32,023 nt of DNA, taken from positions 1 through 32,023 of the IMG/VR virus record IMGVR_UViG_3300025892_000082; one strand, given 5' to 3'. The translations under genes were made by a program, and so were the position numbers. A model generated the notes under the pieces. That model was not told where the DNA came from. It did not search any database and saw nothing but the letters and a program-made list of their open reading frames with translations. The stretch comes from a virus. This document shows positions 19,464 to 28,115 of this stretch, in pieces (the stretch's first letter is position 1; the number at the start of each line of letters is the position of its first letter).

Positions 19464-20039
19464 TTACGATCTCCTAGCAGAATCTGACCAAACTTTAGAA
19501 GCTGCGGCCTTTTTGAATTTTTGTACTGGTAAAAACAATGCGATGTCCCATTCATTTGCCTGAATTTTTACAAACTTTGATCTAACATGTGTAAATAAAT
19601 ATTTTTTAAGACAAGGTTTTATGACATTATATTTAGACAGACCTTTTAGAACATTATAAGATAATCTGAGTCTTGTTGTTGAATCATATCTTTTGTTCGA
19701 TGCAATTTCAGATAATGCATTCATTACAACGATTCTATTTCTTGGCGAAACATAGTGCAAGTTAATTCCAACAAACCCCCCAGATATTCTTTCTACCATA
19801 AAGATAAGTGGAAATTCATCGTAATATGGCAACTTCTTTGCATACTTAGGGTCATATTGATAACAATACATACTACCAATATTAGGTGTTGCTGCAGAAC
19901 GATCCCCATCGCCCAATAGGGATGCCCTTGTGACTCTCGTTTCTCTTGCCTTTTTTCTAAACCATTCCCTTGCTTTATCGGTATTTGGTCTAATGTTTCG
20001 AGCAGCGAGTCTATTTAATAGTGGTGTAAAGTCTGTCAT
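19464..20039 (-). CDS. Conserved T4-like structural-module protein (191 aa)
   Basis: A 191-residue basic protein. The part YYDEFPLIFMVERISGGFVGINLHYVSPRNR, then LSYNVLKGLSKYNVIKPCLKKYL and WDIALFLPVQKF...KVWSDSARR, is a pattern I recall from T4-like marine phages near gp4. In T4 the gene beside gene 4 is gene 2 (DNA end protector), so it may be its counterpart, but I cannot confirm that from sequence. No ribosome binding site is seen before the ATG; it stands 20 bases behind a late promoter octamer and may be read from a nearly leaderless transcript. Confidence 0.65.
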   Translation of the reverse strand: MTDFTPLLNRLAARNIRPNTDKAREWFRKKARETRVTRASLLGDGDRSAATPNIGSMYCYQYDPKYAKKLPYYDEFPLIFMVERISGGFVGINLHYVSPRNRIVVMNALSEIASNKRYDSTTRLRLSYNVLKGLSKYNVIKPCLKKYLFTHVRSKFVKIQANEWDIALFLPVQKFKKAAASKVWSDSARRS

Positions 20040-20059
20040 TCGTTTATGCCGTTTTTTAC

Positions 20060-20067
20060 TATTTATA
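20060..20067 (-). promoter_or_regulatory. T4-type late promoter, minus strand
   Basis: TATAAATA on the minus strand, the exact T4 late octamer, in the short gap between gp4 and the 191-residue gene. Transcription would start about 14 bases before the ATG at 20039 and cover the minus-strand tail cluster. Confidence 0.75.
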
Positions 20068-20072
20068 TCATT

Positions 20073-20564
20073 TTATTGAGCGAGTTGAACTTCTGTTAAA
20101 ATTTTAAATTCCCACTTCCTATCTTCGCAAAATTCTTTCGCATATTTCCACTTGGCCTCGTTAATACTCCATGTTTTCATTTCACTCAAATATCTTGGTG
20201 TAATCTTGGTTCGCTTTCTTGGGGGTTTGGTTTCTTTTTTTGGTTTTACTTCGATAACAATGGTTCTTGATTTATTTTCTTCTTGGATTCTTATTACAAA
20301 ATCTGGATAATACTTGTGTTGTTTTCTGTCCACTGGTGAAATGTAAGGTATTACTAATTCTTCGCTCGACCAGAAAGTGATTGCTTCGTTGTTGTCGCAA
20401 TACACCATAAACCTTCTTTCCCATGAAGAACGATATACAATGTTATTCACATTTCCTGCATATTTTTCTGGATTTACTGGTTTGTATTTTCCTCTATAAG
20501 TAAATCTTTTTCTCACTTCATAAAAACCTTTATAAATAGTACTAAAATATTTAGGAGCAAGCAT
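20073..20564 (-). CDS. 4: Head completion protein gp4 (TnsA-like nuclease fold)
   Basis: A 163-residue match to T4 gp4 (gp50), the head completion protein with an endonuclease-like fold. Features: GKYKPVNPEKYAGNVNNIVYRSSWERRFM, then FWSSEELVIPYISPVDRKQHKYYPDF, and IVIEVKPKKE. The Glu of SWERRFM, Asp of YYPDF and Glu-x-Lys of EVKPK match the PD-(D/E)XK residues. The ATG at 20564 is only three bases from the divergent gp48 start and has no ribosome binding site; a GTG at 20516 (VRKRFTYRG) preceded by AAAGG is a credible alternative that would avoid the overlap with the gp48 promoter. Confidence 0.88.
   Translation of the reverse strand: MLAPKYFSTIYKGFYEVRKRFTYRGKYKPVNPEKYAGNVNNIVYRSSWERRFMVYCDNNEAITFWSSEELVIPYISPVDRKQHKYYPDFVIRIQEENKSRTIVIEVKPKKETKPPRKRTKITPRYLSEMKTWSINEAKWKYAKEFCEDRKWEFKILTEVQLAQ
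20531..20538 (+). promoter_or_regulatory. T4-type late promoter, plus strand
   Basis: TATAAATA at 20531-20538, 30 bases before the gp48 ATG; AGGAG (20552-20556) lies between. It sits inside the N-terminal codons of the divergent gp4 frame as annotated. It should start the gp48-gp53-gp27-gp5-gp25-gp6 operon. Confidence 0.85.
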
Positions 20565-20567
20565 TTA

Positions 20568-21383
20568 ATGCCAGTAACAGACTCACCGACCGCTTGGATG
20601 CAACAGAGACAACAGGTTGCAGCAGGCGGGGAAACTTATATATATCCAATGTCATTGGACGAATTTGCTGAAAATATTCCAATGAGAGATTTTGTTAGAT
20701 TCACTGCATATAGAGGTGAACAGCCTGGATATACAACTATGCAGACAAGAGGAACTGCAGTCGAACTTGAGAAAATTGGTAGTGTTACTCTTCACCTTCC
20801 AGAAAATATTGAAAATTCAACAAAGTCCCAATTTGAAGGTGCAGACAGTGGCGCCTTGGGGGTTATGGGTTCTCAAATCGCCCCCGAAGATTCTTTTGGC
20901 GGGCAACTTTTCTTATCGGCAATGCAAAAAGTAGGAGCCCTTGCATTTGGTGGAGATGGTAATTTGCAGTCTCAAATTATTGGCGGCGTAGTTTCTGGTG
21001 CGAATAAACATATGTTATTCAGAGGAATTGATTTTAGGGCCTTCACCTATCAATATAGTATTCTTCCAAGGTCATCAAAAGAATCTATTGAAATTAATAA
21101 TATGATAAAATTTTTAAGAAAGAACATGCTCCCTGAAATGACAGGAGTAAATTTTTTCCAAGTTCCAAATACATTTACTGTTGAATATTACTTGGGTGGT
21201 AGGCCCGCCGAGTTTCTTCATAAAATTAAGCCATGCGTATTAACTGATTGTACGGTTAAATATGGTGGAAACGGTGCGTTTGCAACTTTCAACGAAACAG
21301 ACGCTCCTGCAGTTATTGAGTTAGCTCTGACTTTCCAAGAGATTCAGTTAGTAACATCTTCAGATGCAGCGGAGGGTTACTAA
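20568..21383 (+). CDS. 48: Baseplate tail-tube cap gp48
   Basis: A 271-residue protein matching the gp48/gp54 cap family that sits on the baseplate hub and starts the tail tube. The tube-like C-terminal domain is clear: FRAFTYQYSILPRSSKE, MIKFLRKNMLPEMT, NTFTVEYYLGG, HKIKPCVLTDCTVKYGGNG, then ALTFQEIQLVT. The middle holds Gly-rich membrane-like stretches (LFLSAMQKVGALAFGGDG) seen in this family. T4 gp48 is longer (364 residues). AGGAG lies 11 bases before the ATG; the stop shares a base with the next ATG. Confidence 0.82.
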   Translation: MPVTDSPTAWMQQRQQVAAGGETYIYPMSLDEFAENIPMRDFVRFTAYRGEQPGYTTMQTRGTAVELEKIGSVTLHLPENIENSTKSQFEGADSGALGVMGSQIAPEDSFGGQLFLSAMQKVGALAFGGDGNLQSQIIGGVVSGANKHMLFRGIDFRAFTYQYSILPRSSKESIEINNMIKFLRKNMLPEMTGVNFFQVPNTFTVEYYLGGRPAEFLHKIKPCVLTDCTVKYGGNGAFATFNETDAPAVIELALTFQEIQLVTSSDAAEGY

Positions 21384-22051
21384 TGTTTAATTATCTAGAG
21401 AAAATGAAATATGATTTGATGTTGGATGGAAAACCAAAAAAGGTAACTAATATCTTTCAAAATGCACATATCATAGAACAATACAGAGAAAATCCTCTTT
21501 CGCATTATGAGTATACTGTAAGAGATGAAGATACACCAGAAACAATTGCCCATTTATACTATGGCAGTCACACATATGGTTGGGTTATCTTATGGATGAA
21601 CGATATTGCAAATGTTTACGATAATTGGCCAATGACAAGTAGAACGTTACAAACTCACATCGAAACTGTTTATGGGGCTCCCGCTTATGCAGGGTCAAAT
21701 TTTTATCCAAGAATATTTAAAACTGGTGATTATATTTATGACACATTAGAACAAAAAGTTTTTGTCAGAAGAAATGCCAGATGGGAAATTGTACTCAATG
21801 ATTATTCTGCAAGCAATTTAAATGGATTGTCTATTGCAAGGAATATTCCTATTCATTATACTCATGATGTATTGGGACATAAAATATCTCCAGACACATA
21901 TAATCTCCTCACTCCACAAGACAAGAAAAAATATACAATCTATAATGCATATGATTATGAACACGATAAGAATGAAAAAAATAGAGTAATTAAATTACTA
22001 AGAGCAAATTTACTGAACGACTTTCTTTTGAACTTTGAAGAGGTTATTTAA
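21383..22051 (+). CDS. 53: Baseplate wedge protein gp53
   Basis: A 222-residue match to T4 gp53 (196 residues), a wedge protein. It contains the LysM-like part EYTVRDEDTPETIAHLYYG followed by YGWVILWMNDI, the most conserved gp53 block, and a C-terminal helix pair (NRVIKLLRANLLNDFLLNFEEVI) equal to the gp53 end. It overlaps gp48 and the next gene by a single base each (TAATG), so the operon is tightly coupled. Confidence 0.88.
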   Translation: MFNYLEKMKYDLMLDGKPKKVTNIFQNAHIIEQYRENPLSHYEYTVRDEDTPETIAHLYYGSHTYGWVILWMNDIANVYDNWPMTSRTLQTHIETVYGAPAYAGSNFYPRIFKTGDYIYDTLEQKVFVRRNARWEIVLNDYSASNLNGLSIARNIPIHYTHDVLGHKISPDTYNLLTPQDKKKYTIYNAYDYEHDKNEKNRVIKLLRANLLNDFLLNFEEVI

Positions 22052-23331
22052 TGTCAGATACGTTTAAGTTAGGTGATTACAATATTCGTAAATTCACTAT
22101 TCGTTCACATAACGGATTTGAATTAGACCTTAAAAGATATTTTACATCAATTCGCATTTTTGAAGATATACTATCGTCTAGTATTACGGCGACAGTTAGT
22201 TTTAAGGATGTAGAAGATATGTTAACTTTTATGCCAATTGTTGGGCAAGAAGAAGTTTCTTTAGATTTTGAAGTTCCAGATTGGAAAAATATTAAGTTGG
22301 ATTTCCTTGTTCATAAAATATCTGAACTAACAGATGATGAGGGAACTCAGACTTATAATTTAGAATTGATTTCAAAAGATTTTGCAAAAAATTTTGAAGA
22401 AAAGGTGTCGGAATATTTTCAAGGAAGTTCTACAGATATTGCACAAACCATTTTTTCAAGACTTGGTAGTTCAAAGAGTCTTTCTGTAGAATCAAGTAGT
22501 GACCAGTACAGTGGTGATAATGGATTGGTAATTCCAAATTATACTCCAATGAAAAGTATTTCATTTTTATGTAATAAAGCATTCAGTGAGACATATAAAA
22601 GTTCTTCGTATATGTTTTTTGAAACAACAAAAGAATATGTTATGAAACCGTTAGAAATGTTAACACAGGCAGAACCAAAGAATAAATTCATCGTTGGTGC
22701 ATACAAAAGTGCTGGGGCAAAAGAACTTGATGATATTTCAACAAATGTTGAAAATAAGAAAGTAATTAGTTTTAATTTTGATTCAAACTTCGATGTGCTT
22801 GGAAATATTACAAAGGGGTTTTATAATTCAGAAGTTTATGCTGTGGATTTACTAACACGACAGGTTAATAATTATACACACTCATATTGGGAAAATTCTG
22901 GAGACTACAAGTACTTGGACAGTAATACTTTTCAAGATACTACTGGTCAAGGAATGCAATATAAACCAAAAAACTTATATGTTGTTCCAGAAAGAGACTT
23001 GCAGGGTGGGAATCCTACATTCAATCAGGAAAAACTCTTTCTTCCAAGATTGTTTTATATGCAGTTGATGAAAAACATAAAAGTAACTATTACTGTTTTT
23101 GGAGATACTGATGTTTGTGCTGGAGATGTCTTAGAACTTGAAATGCCAATATATCAAAGAGATAACACAGGAAAAAACGAATATTATAGTGGAAAGTATT
23201 TAGTGTTTGCAATTAGACATAGAATTGAGGGTGGAAGATATCAAACTGACATTGAGTTGGTTAGAGATAGTATCGGACTTCCGTTACCAGCGGAACAGCC
23301 AACGCCTCCATCAGGTGGGAGTATACAATAA
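22051..23331 (+). CDS. 27: Baseplate hub protein gp27-like
   Basis: A 426-residue protein with the hub fold of T4 gp27 (391 residues). It opens with a strand-rich domain (FTIRSHNGFELDLKRYFTSIRIFEDI), has FLCNKAFSETYKSSSYMFFETTKEYVM in the middle, and ends in a barrel domain (VFGDTDVCAGDVLELEMP, then YLVFAIRHRIEGGRYQTDIELVRDSIG), all typical of hub proteins that form the trimer on which gp5 sits. Its place just before gp5 supports this. It overlaps both neighbours by one base. Confidence 0.85.
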   Translation: MSDTFKLGDYNIRKFTIRSHNGFELDLKRYFTSIRIFEDILSSSITATVSFKDVEDMLTFMPIVGQEEVSLDFEVPDWKNIKLDFLVHKISELTDDEGTQTYNLELISKDFAKNFEEKVSEYFQGSSTDIAQTIFSRLGSSKSLSVESSSDQYSGDNGLVIPNYTPMKSISFLCNKAFSETYKSSSYMFFETTKEYVMKPLEMLTQAEPKNKFIVGAYKSAGAKELDDISTNVENKKVISFNFDSNFDVLGNITKGFYNSEVYAVDLLTRQVNNYTHSYWENSGDYKYLDSNTFQDTTGQGMQYKPKNLYVVPERDLQGGNPTFNQEKLFLPRLFYMQLMKNIKVTITVFGDTDVCAGDVLELEMPIYQRDNTGKNEYYSGKYLVFAIRHRIEGGRYQTDIELVRDSIGLPLPAEQPTPPSGGSIQ

Positions 23332-25631
23332 TGGATATGAATATGTTTTCGGGTAGAGAAGGAATGGTTTGGTGGCAGGGGGTTATCGAAGACGTAAAAG
23401 ACCCAGAAGCTCTTGGCCGAGTAAAAGTTAGAATTATTGGATGGCATACTGCAGACAAGGCACTTCTTCCCACAGAAAAACTTCCATGGGCATCTCCAAT
23501 TATGCCCATAACTAGTTCGTCCACTGGTGGTGTCGGACAATCTCCAACGGGCGCTTTGCCTGGTGCATGGGTTATGGGATTTTTTAGAGATGGTGAACAG
23601 GGACAAGATCCTATAATTTTTGGAACAGTTTATGGTCGTCCCACAGAGGGTTCGGAAACAAATGCAGATGGAACATATCCTTCAGATAGTGGATCAGTAT
23701 TCGGTGGTTCTACTAAAAATGAGTCGGATGTTAATAGACTTGCAAGAGGTGTAAAGGATAGTACATCTAATACAAATGGTGGTGATGAAAACACATCTTC
23801 TTCTGGAAATGCAACTGAATGTGGAAAAGAAGTCAATCAGGATGGCGTATCGAGTGATAGAGAAAATAGAAAAAGACTTAGTAAGCTTACTACAAAGTCT
23901 GGAAAAACTGCTTGGGTTGCCACAGTATTCAAAGATCAATTTCAAGGATTCATTAATGAACTTGAGTCCACAGGATATGTTATTAAAAGTATTGGCGGAT
24001 ACGCATATCGAAAAAATGTAAACAATCCAAGTAGATTTAGTTATCATGCCAGTGGTGCTGCGATTGATATTAATCCTGCCGAGAACCCCAATGGGAATAC
24101 ACTGATAACAGATATGCCAGATGGTGTATCATCTATTGCCAGAAAGTATGGACTAGGTTGGGGAGGTGATTGGAATAGTGTTAAGGATGCAATGCACTTT
24201 AGTGCAGCATCTGGAGAAAGAGGTTCTACTCCCTTAAGACGAAATGGCATTGTTCCCGATCCAGCATCGGGTAGTCAGACTGAAAGTTCGTCTGGCGGCG
24301 GTACTGATAAGCCAGGAGAGAGTCAAGAATGTGATACCGTAACAACTAGTGAATCTGGAGCGACTTCTAGTAGGTCTGCAGACACTGCAGCTCAACAGCA
24401 AAGTCAGTCACCATCTGCAAGTGCATCACAATGGTCTGCTGGAAAATCTTATAATGAAGGTGATCTGGTAAAATCGCCACCATTAGAAGAGGGAGAAGAG
24501 TCTGGCGGGCCTCCATACACAATGCGTTCTGGAACTTTGGCAGCTGCCGAAGCACTTGGAATTAGTGCGATTGATCTCGCAACTGTGATGTCATATGAAA
24601 CTGGTGGTACACTTGACCCTCAAAAAAGAGGGCCTACTACTAAATGGGGTCAACATAGAGGACTTATTCAATTTGGAGAACCGCAGGCAAACCAATATGG
24701 CGTAGACTTCAGTACTCCACAGACAGCAATAGACACCCAACTTGGCCCAAGTGGTGCGGTAGTTAAGTATTTGCGAGATAAAGGTGTCAGGCCCGGCATG
24801 GGTAGACTAGAAGTTTATTCTGCAATCAATGCTGGTGGTATTGGAGAAAAGTATTATAGTCGTTCAGATACCGCAGCTGGCGGGGCGGCAGGGACTGTTA
24901 GAGATAAAGTAAACAATCAGATGGAAGGTCATGAAAGAAACGCCAGACGACTTCTGGCGGGTTCTAATGATAGTACATTTGTTCAACAAAAAACCTTTAT
25001 TGCGAAAAACTCTGGAACATCTGATACGGATGGCAACGGCCCAACTTCTGCAAGTTTAAAGGATGGTGATATTCTTTGGGAAGTATATGAAGATCCATTA
25101 CCAGAGGTAGATGATGCAGTGGAAGATGGCAGTGTGGTAGATGTGGATCAGTCTCCATCAACGTTCAATGCAAGCTCTGGAAACTCTTCATATGGACAGG
25201 ATACATACAACCCACGTTCTATTGTTGAAATGAAAAAAGAAAGTGCAGAAAGTACAGAATTATTTGATGAACCACCAACACCATATGCCGCAGAGTATCC
25301 ACATAATAAAGTGATATCTACTGAATCTGGGCATCATCAAGAATTTGATGACACGCCGGGGGCAGAAAGAATACATACATATCATAGATCTGGAACATTT
25401 GAAGAAATACATCCAGATGGTTCTGTAGTTACAAAGGTTGTTAAGGATAATTATGAAATTATCTTTGGTAATGATAATATTTACGTCAAGGGAACGATTA
25501 ATGTTGTTGTAGATGCAGATGTAAATATTAGAATAGGTGGTAATGTCGATGCAAAGGTTGGTGGAACAATTGATACTGAATCTGGTGGGAATACCACAAT
25601 AAAAGCACCAAACATTCATTTAAACCCATAA
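23331..25631 (+). CDS. 5: Baseplate hub/needle protein gp5 with two wall hydrolase domains
   Basis: A 766-residue cell-puncturing needle. Residues 1-105 are the gp5 OB domain (EDVKDPEALGRVKVRIIGWH, GFFRDGEQGQDPIIFGTVYG). About 180-310 is an M15 (VanY-like) peptidase: His239 and Asp246 in SYHASGAAIDINP, and Asp286-x-x-His289 in DAMHF. About 400-545 is a lysozyme/transglycosylase-like domain with Glu423 in MSYETGG and RGLIQFG. About 660-766 is the triple beta-helix (VVVDADVNIRIGGNVDAKVGG...). Ser/Gly-rich linkers join them. T4 gp5 (575 residues) has one T4-lysozyme domain instead. It should cut peptide and glycan bonds during DNA entry. Confidence 0.9.
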   Translation: MDMNMFSGREGMVWWQGVIEDVKDPEALGRVKVRIIGWHTADKALLPTEKLPWASPIMPITSSSTGGVGQSPTGALPGAWVMGFFRDGEQGQDPIIFGTVYGRPTEGSETNADGTYPSDSGSVFGGSTKNESDVNRLARGVKDSTSNTNGGDENTSSSGNATECGKEVNQDGVSSDRENRKRLSKLTTKSGKTAWVATVFKDQFQGFINELESTGYVIKSIGGYAYRKNVNNPSRFSYHASGAAIDINPAENPNGNTLITDMPDGVSSIARKYGLGWGGDWNSVKDAMHFSAASGERGSTPLRRNGIVPDPASGSQTESSSGGGTDKPGESQECDTVTTSESGATSSRSADTAAQQQSQSPSASASQWSAGKSYNEGDLVKSPPLEEGEESGGPPYTMRSGTLAAAEALGISAIDLATVMSYETGGTLDPQKRGPTTKWGQHRGLIQFGEPQANQYGVDFSTPQTAIDTQLGPSGAVVKYLRDKGVRPGMGRLEVYSAINAGGIGEKYYSRSDTAAGGAAGTVRDKVNNQMEGHERNARRLLAGSNDSTFVQQKTFIAKNSGTSDTDGNGPTSASLKDGDILWEVYEDPLPEVDDAVEDGSVVDVDQSPSTFNASSGNSSYGQDTYNPRSIVEMKKESAESTELFDEPPTPYAAEYPHNKVISTESGHHQEFDDTPGAERIHTYHRSGTFEEIHPDGSVVTKVVKDNYEIIFGNDNIYVKGTINVVVDADVNIRIGGNVDAKVGGTIDTESGGNTTIKAPNIHLNP

Positions 25632-25640
25632 GAGGAAGTC

Positions 25641-26156
25641 ATGTCAAATTTAAATAGTGCAACAGAAAGACTTGGGATACTACCATCTAAAAGAGATCAA
25701 TATATTGATTTTGATCTAACGTTTAGGCGAAATCCAGTCAGTGGAGATGTTTTAATCAAAAAAGATATAAGTTCAATAAATCAAAGTATTAAAAATATTT
25801 TATTGACTAATAAACTTGAAAAACCATTTCAACCAAGGTTTGGTGGAAATGTTTACAATACTTTATTTGATTTAATGACGAATTGGGATTATAGAGGTTC
25901 GCCGCATGACATAAATATGCAAGAAGAGATAAAACTTGCATTAAAAACCCATGAACCAAGGATAGTAGTTTCTGATGTTAATTTTTTCTCTAGGGAAAGA
26001 GTTCTGTCATCACTAAAAGGAATAAAGTCAGAAGAAGAAAGAATACGCCAGGCACAGTTAGTAGACAATAATACCTTAGAGATTAGTATAGTATACAACC
26101 TTCCTGCAACTGAAGAAGATATATCATTTCAATTTAGTATAAAAAGAGTACGATAA
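25641..26156 (+). CDS. 25: Baseplate wedge protein gp25
   Basis: A 171-residue member of the gp25/TssE family; T4 gp25 has 132 residues. The signature is KTHEPRIVV, with Glu-Pro-Arg at 105-107, the conserved core motif that holds sheath to baseplate. Upstream it has KPFQPRFGGNVYNTLFD, also conserved. AGAGGAAG precedes the ATG. One base separates it from gp6. Confidence 0.92.
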   Translation: MSNLNSATERLGILPSKRDQYIDFDLTFRRNPVSGDVLIKKDISSINQSIKNILLTNKLEKPFQPRFGGNVYNTLFDLMTNWDYRGSPHDINMQEEIKLALKTHEPRIVVSDVNFFSRERVLSSLKGIKSEEERIRQAQLVDNNTLEISIVYNLPATEEDISFQFSIKRVR

Positions 26157-28097
26157 ATGGCTAAAAACATAAACATATCAGATTTAAGTTTTGATGGAAT
26201 AAAAGACAATATCAAAAAATACATGGAGAACGATAAAGTTTTCAAAGATTATAACTTTGATGGTTCTGCATTGTCTAGCATACTCGACATACTATCATAT
26301 AATACCTATTATAACTCATATTATATGAATATGATTGCAAACGAAAGTTTTTTAGACACAGCAAGAATTCGTGAGAATGTTGTATCCAAGGCAAAGTTGT
26401 TGGGCTATACTCCACGTTCTAATAAGTCTGCAACCGCATTAGTTGCAGTAACATTTAAGATTATTAGAAAGAATAGGCCAGAAAGAGATTATCAATATAA
26501 CATATTAAGAATCGATAGACAACTTGCATTCTCTACTTCTATTGATAACGAATCTTTTGTTTTTGTTCCGAAGGTTTCTAGAACGATTACAAGGTCACGT
26601 TCTGCAGAAGAAAATGGGTCAAGAGCTCACTACTATACTATAAATGATTTAGAATTATTTCAAGGCCAACAAGTAGAAGAAAAGTTTGTTGTTGATATTA
26701 ATAATCCAAATCAAAAATTTATTTTATCAAACGAAAATGTAGATACCAATAATATTCAAGTTCTAGTACAGGCAAGTGCTGATGATGATGTTGTTACTGA
26801 ATTTCAATTAGCAACTGATACTACACCCCTTTCTGATATTTCGAAAACATATTTTCTTCAAGAATCTAAAGATATGAAATATGAAATATTTTTTGGTGAT
26901 GGTGTTCTTGGGGATGAAGTGGAAAATGGAAATATAATTACTATTCGTTATATTACAACAAAGGGCGCCAATGGAAATGGTATTACTGGAAGACTTACTG
27001 CGATTGCATTACCTAAAGGCGTAATCGTTGATACTGAAAATGTTCAGATTATTGGTGAGAGTTATGGTGGTGCTGACAGAGAAGATATTGAGTCTATTAA
27101 GTTCTTTGCACCAAGGACATTTGAAAGTCAGAACAGAGCAGTTACCGCTAGAGACTATAAGGCGATTGTTCCACAAATTTATCCAGAGGTAGACACAATG
27201 AATGTTTGGGGCGGGGAAGACAACGACCCTCCTGCATATGGTTCTGTATTTATGTCTATTAAACCGAATACTGGACTAATTCTTTCCACTCAAGAAAAAC
27301 AGTATATTTTAAATCAGTTAAAAAGTAATTATTCGGTTCTTACTCTTTCGCCTCAAATTATCGACCCTGATTATTTGAAATTGAAGATAACCACAAATGT
27401 AAAGTATAATGATGAGGCGACTTTATTAGATGAGTCATCTTTGAAAGAATCTGTAAGACAAAATATCATTTCTTATAATAATGAGTTTTTAACCGAATTT
27501 AATAGTTATTTTAGATATTCACAGTTTTTGTCTGCCATTGATAAAACCGATGATGCTGTTACAAATAATATTACAGAAATTTTGATGATTAATGAAAAAA
27601 CTCCAGTATATAATGGTGTTGCGTCATACACATTTAATTTTAATAATGCAATACGTCCTAATAGTTTGTATTCTAATGCATTTACTATTTCTGGTTCAAG
27701 TGACCCACATTATATTGAAGATGATGGATTGGGCGGATTGAGAATATATACATTAACTCCATTGTTCGCTAGAAAATATAATAATGTTTTGGGTGGAACT
27801 ATAAACTATGGAACTGGTAAAGTTGTTTTAAATGATATTCTGATTACAGGTATCATTGGTTCAACTGTTTTAGGTTTGGTTGCAGAACCAGAATCTAATG
27901 ATATATTTCCTGTTCGTAATCAAATTATCTTTATTGATTATGATGAACTTGATATTGTAATGATGCCTGATACAGATGAGTTCAATGAAAATTATGATAT
28001 CTCTTCTCAAAGAGTAGTTGTTACTAGATCTCTTAGAACAACATATAATACATCACAGGCAAGTATTACAAATGTAATATCTGATACTACAACATAA
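26157..28097 (+). CDS. 6: Baseplate wedge protein gp6
   Basis: A 646-residue match to T4 gp6 (660 residues), the wedge backbone of the baseplate. Strong parts are the N-terminal DGSALSSILDILSYNTYYNSYYMNM with ANESFLDTARIRENVV and KLLGYTPRS, and the middle FFGDGVLGDEVENGN, SYGGADREDIESIKFFAPRTFESQNRAVTARDYKAIV, which is the core conserved between gp6 and J-type baseplate proteins. It begins one base after gp25's stop. Confidence 0.93.
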   Translation: MAKNINISDLSFDGIKDNIKKYMENDKVFKDYNFDGSALSSILDILSYNTYYNSYYMNMIANESFLDTARIRENVVSKAKLLGYTPRSNKSATALVAVTFKIIRKNRPERDYQYNILRIDRQLAFSTSIDNESFVFVPKVSRTITRSRSAEENGSRAHYYTINDLELFQGQQVEEKFVVDINNPNQKFILSNENVDTNNIQVLVQASADDDVVTEFQLATDTTPLSDISKTYFLQESKDMKYEIFFGDGVLGDEVENGNIITIRYITTKGANGNGITGRLTAIALPKGVIVDTENVQIIGESYGGADREDIESIKFFAPRTFESQNRAVTARDYKAIVPQIYPEVDTMNVWGGEDNDPPAYGSVFMSIKPNTGLILSTQEKQYILNQLKSNYSVLTLSPQIIDPDYLKLKITTNVKYNDEATLLDESSLKESVRQNIISYNNEFLTEFNSYFRYSQFLSAIDKTDDAVTNNITEILMINEKTPVYNGVASYTFNFNNAIRPNSLYSNAFTISGSSDPHYIEDDGLGGLRIYTLTPLFARKYNNVLGGTINYGTGKVVLNDILITGIIGSTVLGLVAEPESNDIFPVRNQIIFIDYDELDIVMMPDTDEFNENYDISSQRVVVTRSLRTTYNTSQASITNVISDTTT

Positions 28098-28115
28098 GAG
28101 CAGAAGTTAAATTAA

